Source: an uncultured Solirubrobacteraceae bacterium | GTDB lineage: Bacteria > Actinomycetota > Thermoleophilia > Solirubrobacterales > Solirubrobacteraceae | Length of the DNA stretch: 19,496 bases | NCBI GenBank assembly: GCA_955652345.1 | Contig: CATPBV010000118.1 | Coordinates: 1 to 19,496, forward strand | Direction of reading: 5' to 3' | Shown here: positions 14,086 through 19,496 of the stretch, in pieces | How positions within the stretch are numbered: the stretch's first letter is position 1 | Layout: the number at the start of each line of letters is the position of its first letter | Translations under genes and position numbers: made by a program | Notes under the pieces: generated by a model | The model's database searches: none | What the model was told of the DNA's origin: nothing | What the model saw: the letters and a program-made list of their open reading frames with translations, nothing else

Positions 14086-14086
14086 C

Positions 14087-14713
14087 ATGGCTACCTGGAT
14101 CTTCGAGCCCGGGCACACCGAGGCCGAGTTCCGGGCAAGGCACATGATGGTCACCTGGGTGCGCGGCCTGTTCAAGGACATTCACGGGCGCCTCGAGCTC
14201 GACTGGGAGCGCTGCCTCGAGGCGATGTTTACGGGCGAGATCGACGCGGCTGGGATCTGGACCGGTCAGGCTGAGCGCGACGAGCATCTGCGCAGCGCCG
14301 ACTTCTTCGATGTCGAGAACCACCCCAAGATCACCTTCGCCGGCCACTTCACGGAGCGCACGGGTAGCACGGCGTTCAAGGGTGAGGTCGAGTTGACGAT
14401 CCGCGGCGTGACCCGGACGGTCGGGCTCGACGTTCACTACCTCGGCGAGTGGAAGACCCCGTTCTGGGTCGGAAACGAGAGCAAGGGCGAGCTGCGCCGG
14501 ATCGGCTTCGAGGCGACCGCCAGGATCAACCGGCACGACTTCGGCGTCTCCTGGCAGGATGAGATCCCAGGGGGCGGCGTCGTCGTCAGCAACGAGATCG
14601 AGCTGGTGCTCGATGTCGAGGCGATCCTGCTCGAGGACCTCGAGCGTACCGGCGCGATCGAGTACTACCGCGATCAAGCGAGGCCGTCTCGATCATCACG
14701 AGAGGGTTTTTAA
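14087..14713 (+). CDS. YceI-family lipocalin-like protein, cytoplasmic form
   Basis: A 208-residue YceI-like beta-barrel protein, the fold that binds isoprenoids or other amphipathic chains. Typical features are the opening 'WIFEPGHTEAEFRARHMMV', the 'SADFFDVENHPKITFAG' block near residues 81-97 and 'FKGEVELTIRGVTRTV'. There is no signal peptide, so it stays in the cytoplasm, unlike E. coli YceI. A C-terminal extension of ~20 residues is rich in Arg and Ser. ATG 14087 follows the previous stop by one base, which makes it the fourth gene of the operon. A small-lipid-binding partner next to a flavoprotein suggests a lipid or quinone substrate, but that is inference. Confidence 0.9.
   Translation: MATWIFEPGHTEAEFRARHMMVTWVRGLFKDIHGRLELDWERCLEAMFTGEIDAAGIWTGQAERDEHLRSADFFDVENHPKITFAGHFTERTGSTAFKGEVELTIRGVTRTVGLDVHYLGEWKTPFWVGNESKGELRRIGFEATARINRHDFGVSWQDEIPGGGVVVSNEIELVLDVEAILLEDLERTGAIEYYRDQARPSRSSREGF
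14687..14711 (+). terminator. Weak intrinsic terminator at the end of the YceI gene
   Basis: A 5-bp stem TCTCG/CGAGA (14687-14703) with a 7-base loop is followed by GGG and five T (14707-14711). It overlaps the last codons of the YceI gene. The short stem makes efficiency uncertain. Confidence 0.35.
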
Positions 14714-14749
14714 GTCTCATTTTGCGGATTCGCTTAGACTCGCGGCGCC

Positions 14750-15355
14750 TTGGCTGGTCAACGGATGCTGGCGTCCTTCGAGGGGCTTGCGCAGACGCAG
14801 GCGGCGATCGCATACGCCCAGAGCATGCACGCGGACCAGCGTCGAGCCGATGGGGCGCCGTTCATCCTCCACCCGCTCGAGGTCGCCTCGCTGCTTCTCG
14901 ACGCGGGCGCGCCCGATCGCCTGATCGCCGCGGGTGTCATGCACGACCTGATCGAGAAGACCGATGTGAGCGCAGCGGACCTGCGTAGGCGGTTTGGACG
15001 CCGGATCGCCGGACTCGTGCTCGCCGTCAGCGACGACGACCAGATCGCCGGCTACGCGAAACGAAAGGCCGCGCTGCGCCAGCAGGTGGCGGATGCGGGC
15101 GACGAGGCGCTGACCCTGTTCGCCGCCGACAAGCTTTCCAAGCTGCGCGAACTGCGCCGCGAAAACGCCGTCGAATCCAACGGCAGCGCTGCGCCCGGTC
15201 GGGTCCGGGCGCTACGGGCGCGTCGCCTCAAGCACTACCGCCGCTCGCTGGCGTTGCTCGAGGAACGAATACCCGAGTCATCGCTCGTGCGTGAGCTGCG
15301 CGATGAGCTCGACGCGCTGCTGCGCGACCGCGCGAGCCTCGCCGCGAGCCCCTGA
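14750..15355 (+). CDS. HD-domain protein, Mesh1/SpoT-hydrolase-like
   Basis: A 201-residue HD hydrolase resembling the (p)ppGpp hydrolase domain of Rel/SpoT and the stand-alone enzyme Mesh1. Conserved parts are the first metal His in 'MHADQRRADGAPFILHP' (H27, H41), the HD pair H65-D66 in 'GVMHDLIEKT', and D127 in 'FAADKLSKLREL'. Two catalytic positions differ from Rel/SpoT: the usual Glu-Asp after HD is Glu-Lys (E69-K70), and the Asn that follows the third metal Asp by four residues is Lys (K131). The substrate may therefore differ. The start is uncertain: TTG 14750 or ATG 14765, with no clear ribosome site. It follows the YceI gene by 36 bases. Confidence 0.82.
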   Translation: MAGQRMLASFEGLAQTQAAIAYAQSMHADQRRADGAPFILHPLEVASLLLDAGAPDRLIAAGVMHDLIEKTDVSAADLRRRFGRRIAGLVLAVSDDDQIAGYAKRKAALRQQVADAGDEALTLFAADKLSKLRELRRENAVESNGSAAPGRVRALRARRLKHYRRSLALLEERIPESSLVRELRDELDALLRDRASLAASP

Positions 15356-15372
15356 TTACAGATCGGCTCGAG

Positions 15373-15852
15373 CTAGCTGGATCGTTGCGCGATCTCAGTC
15401 GGCCGTATCGCGGCGAACCCCAGCACGACAAACGCCAGCAGACAAACGACGCCGACTGCGTGCGCCAAGCTGCTGTCGGCGACCGTGAGAAGTCCGATTC
15501 CGGCGATCACGCAAGCGAAGGCGGACCGCGTGAGCAGTCCCGAAGCAGTGGCCTCCACGATCGTCTTGGCGTCGGGTGCTCGCGCAAGCTCGGTGGGGGT
15601 GCCTGGATCGAACTGTCCGCGCAGGACGAGCCTGAAAAGCAGGGCCAGCGACGGGATCAGGATCGCCGCCCCGACGAGCACTGCGACGACGACGAGCACG
15701 AGCGTGTCGTGCGGCGCAGCGGCCTGTGCGACCGTCAGGCCGGGGAGGAGGATGGGTTGCTGGGCGAGCGCCCAGCCCGCGATGATCGCGGCTACGGCGA
15801 TCGCCGCGAGAGGCCACGCGAGGACCGCGCTTAGTTCATCGGGTTGCTCTCG
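15373..15852 (-). pseudogene. 5'-truncated cydB remnant (cytochrome bd oxidase subunit II, C-terminal part)
   Basis: Reading the minus strand from just past the stop of the neighbouring gene gives ~159 codons closely resembling the C-terminal portion of CydB. They include 'WALAQQPILLPGLTVAQAAA' followed by 'PHDTLVLVVVAVLVGAAILI' and 'SLALLFRLVLRGQFDP', then two more hydrophobic helices. The N-terminal half of a ~340-residue subunit is absent, there is no ATG before this homology, and no cydA is visible. A GTG at 15699 could give a 108-residue membrane peptide, but it cuts through the conserved block. The remnant lies in the same frame as the upstream SnoaL-like gene, separated by one TGA. The family match is from memory of CydB sequences. 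Confidence 0.65.
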
Positions 15853-16269
15853 TCAGAGGGGCGGTATCCACCGCTCTCCGATCCACATTCCCTCTTCGCC
15901 GGTGCGGTGGTCGGTGAGCAAGTGCTCGTGTGCGCCGTAGAAGCGCACGTCGGCGAAGCCGTCTGGTCCATCACGCAACACCACGACGCGCGGGAGCGCA
16001 CTCACTCTGAGCCAGTCTTCGAGCTCGTAGGTCGCCTCGACCTCGGCGATCCAGACGTTATCTTGGTGCCACTCGGCGGTGACTACGTGCGTCGTCGAGC
16101 GCAGCATCGCGAGAAACTCGCCGAGTAACTCGCGCACGGCCTCGATCCCCTCCGCGCGGCGGCCGTCTACGGTCAGAAGCCGGATATCGGGCGCGACGAG
16201 CGCCATCGCAGCCTCCACATCGAGATCGTCGACGGCTCCGAGCAGCTGGTCGATGGGCGACTGGCTCAC
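15853..16269 (-). CDS. SnoaL-like / NTF2-fold protein
   Basis: A 138-residue NTF2-like protein. A first helix 'SPIDQLLGAVDDLDVEAAMAL' is followed by 'APDIRLLTVDGRRAEGIEAVRELLGEFLAML', the classic SnoaL-like cone opening, and beta strands including 'WIAEVEATYELED' and 'ADVRFYGAHE'. Such proteins act as isomerases, hydrolases or ligand binders; nothing here fixes the reaction. The start is GTG 16269, with a distant AGGA upstream. The same reading frame continues beyond the stop into a cydB remnant. Confidence 0.75.
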   Translation of the reverse strand: MSQSPIDQLLGAVDDLDVEAAMALVAPDIRLLTVDGRRAEGIEAVRELLGEFLAMLRSTTHVVTAEWHQDNVWIAEVEATYELEDWLRVSALPRVVVLRDGPDGFADVRFYGAHEHLLTDHRTGEEGMWIGERWIPPL

Positions 16270-16321
16270 GTGATCGCGATCCTACTTGCCCGGTCCGCAA
16301 CCGCCGAGTGAGTGTGCTCCT

Positions 16322-18676
16322 TCACTGCGGCGGTGGTCGCCGCGCCGGGGCCCGGCCCGGCGGCTGACTCGGAGCCTCTCGCGCGGGCAGCGGAGGGATC
16401 GGGCGGGTAAGTGGTCGTTGCATGTCGATCGTTGCACTCTCGCCGTGATGGACGACCTCGAGCGGCGCGCCTCCGAGCAACGAGTAGGTCGCCTGCTCCG
16501 GCTCGACCTCCACCAGCAGCCTTCGCTCACGGAAGCTGAGCCGGAACGCGATCCGGGTGAGCGCCTGAGGCAGGCGAGGGCTGAAGCGGAGGATCCCGTC
16601 GTGGTCGCGCAGCCCTCCAAGCCCCGCTATCGCGCCGATCCATGCCCCAGCCAGCGAGGCGATGTGGAGCCCGTCGCGGGCGTTGTGCTCGGTGTCATCC
16701 AGATCGATCAGCGCCGCCTCGCCAAGGTAGTCGTAGGCGAGCTCCAGATGCCCGACCTCCGCCGCGATGATCGCCTGGATGCACGATGACAGTGACGAGT
16801 CGCGGACGGTCAGGCGCTCGTAGTAGTCGAAGTTGCGCGCCTTCTCCTCGGCGCTGAAGGCATCGCCGCGCGCGACCATCGCCAATACCAGGTCCGCCTG
16901 CTTCACGACCTGCTTGCGGTACAGGTCGAAGTAGGGGAAGTGCAGCAACAACGGATATTGCTGGGCCGAGGTGGCTTCGAAGTCCCACACCTTGTGCTCG
17001 GTGAACCCCTCGGCCTGCGGATGCACGCCCAGCGCGGCGTCGTAGGGGATCAGCATCGCCTGTGCCGCATCGCGCCAGCCGGCCGCCTCCTCGTCGTCGA
17101 CACCGAGCCTGGCGGAAATGTCAGGGTGGCGCTCGACGGCGTCGGCGGCCGCCCGCAGGTTTCGCTGCGCCATCAGATTCGTGTAGATGTTGTTGTCGGC
17201 GATCGCGCTGTACTCGTCGGGTCCGGTGACGCCGTCGATTCGGAACCGACCCGCCGCATCGTGGTGCCCCAGCGAGCGCCAAAGCCTTGCGGTCTCCACG
17301 AGCAACTCTAGGCCGGCGTCGCGCTCGAAAGCCTCGTCCTCGGTCACGGCGCGATAGCGAACGACGGCATCCGCGATGTCAGCGTTGATGTGGAACGCAG
17401 CGGTGCCCGCCGGCCAGTAGCCCGAGCATTCCTGCCCCCGGATCGTGCGCCACGGGAATGCGGCGCCTTCGAGCCCGAGAAGTCGAGCTCGCTCCCGCGC
17501 AAGATCGAGCGTCAGGTGGCGCCAGCGCAGCGCGTCCGCAGCGGCACGCGGGGTGGTGTACGTCAGCAGCGGCAGAACGTACATCTCCGTGTCCCAGAAC
17601 GTGTGTCCGTCGTAGCCAGGTCCAGTCAGGCCCTTCGCCGGGATCGCTCGCTGCTCTGCCCGGGCGCCCGCCTGGAGCGTGTGAAACAGACCGAAGCGAA
17701 CCGCCTGCTGAAGCTCGGCGTCACCCTCGAGCTCGACGTCCGCGCGATCCCAGAAGTCGTCGAGATATTCACGTTGCTGGGCCGCCAGCCCCTCCCAGCC
17801 GAGGTGCCGCGCCTCGGCCAGAGCGGCCGCGACCTGGTCGATGATCGCCGGCACAGAGCGTTGGCTCGACCAGCTGTACGCGATGAACTTGACGAGGCGG
17901 AGTGGCTGCCCGGGCGCAAGCTCCGCGGTCACCAGCACGCGACCCAAGTCCTCGAAGGCCTCCGCGGTCGCGTCCGTTCCTGGCGGCCCAGCGATCACGT
18001 GGTCCATCGCGCCGGCCATCGTCAGCCCACTCGCCTTCGTGGAGTGCGCCAGGATTACGCGGACGTCACGCGAGCCGAAGCTCTCGGAGCGCAGGGGTGA
18101 CGCGAGGGCCGCGGCGGCGCGTGGATCTTCCTCGGCGACCGGCAGCGACTCATTGGCGACGAGCTCCGACTGGACGACCACCGGGAACGTCGCGTCGAGC
18201 GCCTCGACCTCGTACAGGATCGCCGCAACAGCTCGCTGAGAGAACGAAACCAGCCGCGATGAGGAGACCCGCACCGGACGCCCGGTCGGCGATACCCACT
18301 CAACGCTTCGGCGGAGAACTCCTCCACGCAGGTCCAGCACCCGTCGGTGGTCGCGTAGCTCGCCGTAGCGCACATCGAACGGCTCGTCCTCGACGAGCAG
18401 ACGGAGAATCTTGCCGTTGGTTACGTTCACCACCGTCTGCCCGTCCTCTGGGAAGCCGTAGCCAGCCTCCGCATACGGGAGCGGTCGCACCTCGTAGAAG
18501 CCGTTCAGGTAAGTGCCCGGCAGACCGAACGGCTCGCCCTCGTCGAGGTTGCCGCGCAGCCCGATGTGCCCGTTCGCCAGCGCGAACACGGATTCCGTCT
18601 GCGCGAGGGTGTCCAGATGGAGCTCGGTCTCGCATATCGCCCACGGCTCCACCCGGAACGCCTGATGCTGGATCAC
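16322..18676 (-). CDS. Glycoside hydrolase family 65 disaccharide phosphorylase
   Basis: A 784-residue GH65 enzyme (maltose, trehalose, kojibiose or nigerose phosphorylase group) that splits an alpha-glucoside with inorganic phosphate to beta-glucose 1-phosphate and a sugar. It has the N-terminal beta-sandwich start 'ESVFALANGHIGLRGNLDEG', and the (alpha/alpha)6 barrel with 'FWDTEMYVLPLL' (~359) and 'GQECSGYWPAGTAAFHINAD'. The general acid is E488 in 'GVTGPDEYSA', matching the catalytic Glu of characterised maltose phosphorylase. Length and pairing match the Mycobacterium Rv3401 type, whose substrate I do not know to be settled. GTG 18676 overlaps the HAD stop as GTGA. The Pro/Arg-rich tail after ~765 looks unstructured. 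Confidence 0.92.
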   Translation of the reverse strand: MIQHQAFRVEPWAICETELHLDTLAQTESVFALANGHIGLRGNLDEGEPFGLPGTYLNGFYEVRPLPYAEAGYGFPEDGQTVVNVTNGKILRLLVEDEPFDVRYGELRDHRRVLDLRGGVLRRSVEWVSPTGRPVRVSSSRLVSFSQRAVAAILYEVEALDATFPVVVQSELVANESLPVAEEDPRAAAALASPLRSESFGSRDVRVILAHSTKASGLTMAGAMDHVIAGPPGTDATAEAFEDLGRVLVTAELAPGQPLRLVKFIAYSWSSQRSVPAIIDQVAAALAEARHLGWEGLAAQQREYLDDFWDRADVELEGDAELQQAVRFGLFHTLQAGARAEQRAIPAKGLTGPGYDGHTFWDTEMYVLPLLTYTTPRAAADALRWRHLTLDLARERARLLGLEGAAFPWRTIRGQECSGYWPAGTAAFHINADIADAVVRYRAVTEDEAFERDAGLELLVETARLWRSLGHHDAAGRFRIDGVTGPDEYSAIADNNIYTNLMAQRNLRAAADAVERHPDISARLGVDDEEAAGWRDAAQAMLIPYDAALGVHPQAEGFTEHKVWDFEATSAQQYPLLLHFPYFDLYRKQVVKQADLVLAMVARGDAFSAEEKARNFDYYERLTVRDSSLSSCIQAIIAAEVGHLELAYDYLGEAALIDLDDTEHNARDGLHIASLAGAWIGAIAGLGGLRDHDGILRFSPRLPQALTRIAFRLSFRERRLLVEVEPEQATYSLLGGAPLEVVHHGESATIDMQRPLTRPIPPLPAREAPSQPPGRAPARRPPPQ

Positions 18677-19416
18677 GGCGCATCGAGGAGCTCGGACAGA
18701 TCACCAACGACGACATCGGCTCCGTGTGCCCGCAGCGCCTCGGCTTGGCCGACGCGATCGACCCCGATGACGAAGCCGAACCTGCCGGCGCGCCCGGCTG
18801 CGACGCCGGCCAGCGCGTCCTCGAACACGGCTGCCTGACCTGGGTGTACGCCGATCGCCCGCGCGCCCGCGAGAAACGTATCGGGGGCCGGCTTGCCGCT
18901 CAGGTGCTCCCGCTCGGCGACGTGACCGTCGACGATTTCCTCGAACAGGTCTTCGATCCCGGCGGCGAGGAGGACGTCGCGGCAGTTGGTGCTGGAGGAA
19001 ACCACGGCCCGGCGCAGGCCCGCCGCGCGGGCTGCTTCGACATAACGCACTGAGCCTTCGTACGGCTGCACGCCGTCATCGTGGATCATTTTCAGCACGA
19101 TCTCGTTCTTGCGGTCGCCGAGCCCGTCTACCGTCACGGCGCCCGGCGGATCGTCGGGAGTGCCTTGGGGCAGCTCGATTCCGCGCGAGGAAAGGAACGA
19201 GCGCACCCCGTCGTAGCGGGGCTTGCCGTCAACGTACTCGTCGTAGTCTCGGACCGGATCAAACGGGGCGAAATCCTCGCCGCGGCCAGCGGCCCGACGG
19301 CGTAGATACTTGTCGAACATCTGCTTCCACGCAGCAGCGTGCACCTTCGCTGTCTGTGTCAGCACGCCATCGAGATCAAAAAGACAAGCGCTGACGCCGG
19401 CCGGTAAGCCAAGCAC
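18673..19416 (-). CDS. Beta-phosphoglucomutase-type HAD hydrolase
   Basis: A 247-residue HAD-superfamily enzyme predicted to convert beta-glucose 1-phosphate to glucose 6-phosphate, feeding the phosphorylase product into glycolysis. Motif I is 'FDLDGVLT' with nucleophile D14 and acid/base D16. Motif II is 'AVVSSSTN', motif III Lys is in 'HLSGKPAPDTFLAG', and motif IV is 'AVFEDALAGVAAG'. The cap insertion 'YDEYVDGKPRYDGVRSFL' is characteristic of the Rv3400-type subgroup found with GH65 genes. It overlaps the GH65 start by four bases. The GTG start at 19416 lacks a strong ribosome site. The 80 bases upstream to the window edge hold no feature I can support. Confidence 0.92.
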   Translation of the reverse strand: MLGLPAGVSACLFDLDGVLTQTAKVHAAAWKQMFDKYLRRRAAGRGEDFAPFDPVRDYDEYVDGKPRYDGVRSFLSSRGIELPQGTPDDPPGAVTVDGLGDRKNEIVLKMIHDDGVQPYEGSVRYVEAARAAGLRRAVVSSSTNCRDVLLAAGIEDLFEEIVDGHVAEREHLSGKPAPDTFLAGARAIGVHPGQAAVFEDALAGVAAGRAGRFGFVIGVDRVGQAEALRAHGADVVVGDLSELLDAP

Positions 19417-19496
19417 AAGCCAGACCGTACCCCACTGCTCGCTTCGCGCTATCTCGTGACGATCGTGAAGCGCAGCCTCACCGGTGCTGAGGAGCG

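Noticed and set aside
13991..14086. Upstream extension of the YceI frame to 13991
   Set aside because: It overlaps the end of the cNBD/TrxR-like gene and gives Ser/Arg/Pro-rich sequence. ATG 14087 begins exactly at the family's conserved N-terminus.
1..19496. CRISPR arrays, tRNA or rRNA genes, insertion sequences, prophage or attachment sites
   Set aside because: Nothing of these kinds was seen: no regularly spaced repeats, cloverleaf-like segments, transposase motifs or terminal inverted repeats.

Overview
The window is GC-rich chromosomal DNA from an actinobacterium, with GTG and TTG starts, ATGA/GTGA gene overlaps and strong G/C at third codon positions. The secreted collagen-like protein with a 'CVHHKGGGLYVGKC...HDKKLIWN' head, the Rv3400/Rv3401-like sugar pair and the cNBD/TrxR-like gene next to a UBP zinc finger together suggest class Thermoleophilia (Solirubrobacterales-like). 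That assignment is inference, since no rRNA or marker gene is present.

Layout. 1-515: 3' part of a PEMT/ICMT-type membrane methyltransferase (+). 461-1551 (-): a secreted collagen-like protein, followed by a doubtful small lipoprotein ORF. 1651-3768 (-): a Kup potassium transporter with a duplicated N-terminal motif, preceded by a 438-base stretch with no confident gene. 4207-5930 (-): a NarL-type response regulator and its two-TM histidine kinase. 6078-7313 (+): an LtrA-family membrane protein, divergent from the kinase.

7320-10099 is an arsenic island. arsR, arsM and a SnoaL-like gene overlap one another on the minus strand. Divergently, a possible 27-codon cysteine peptide, an aquaglyceroporin-like channel and arsC lie on the plus strand. 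A perfect 11-bp inverted repeat with overlapping promoters sits between the two arms. The likely scheme is ArsR derepression, ArsC reduction of arsenate, and disposal of arsenite by channel efflux and methylation. No ArsB or Acr3 pump is visible.

10127-11806 (-): a Tat-exported flavin monoamine oxidase-like protein. 12021-14713 (+): a compact operon that begins with a 43-codon CxxC peptide. It continues with a UBP-type zinc-finger protein, then a protein fusing a cyclic-nucleotide-binding domain to a thioredoxin-reductase-like flavoprotein without the catalytic CxxC, and ends with a YceI protein. This is the least understood cassette in the window and the best candidate for an undescribed redox or lipid-responsive system.

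14750-15355 (+): a Mesh1-like HD protein with two altered catalytic positions. 15373-16269 (-): a SnoaL-like gene followed in the same frame by a 5'-truncated cydB remnant. 16322-19416 (-): a GH65 disaccharide phosphorylase and a beta-phosphoglucomutase-type HAD enzyme with overlapping ends, forming a disaccharide phosphorolysis module.
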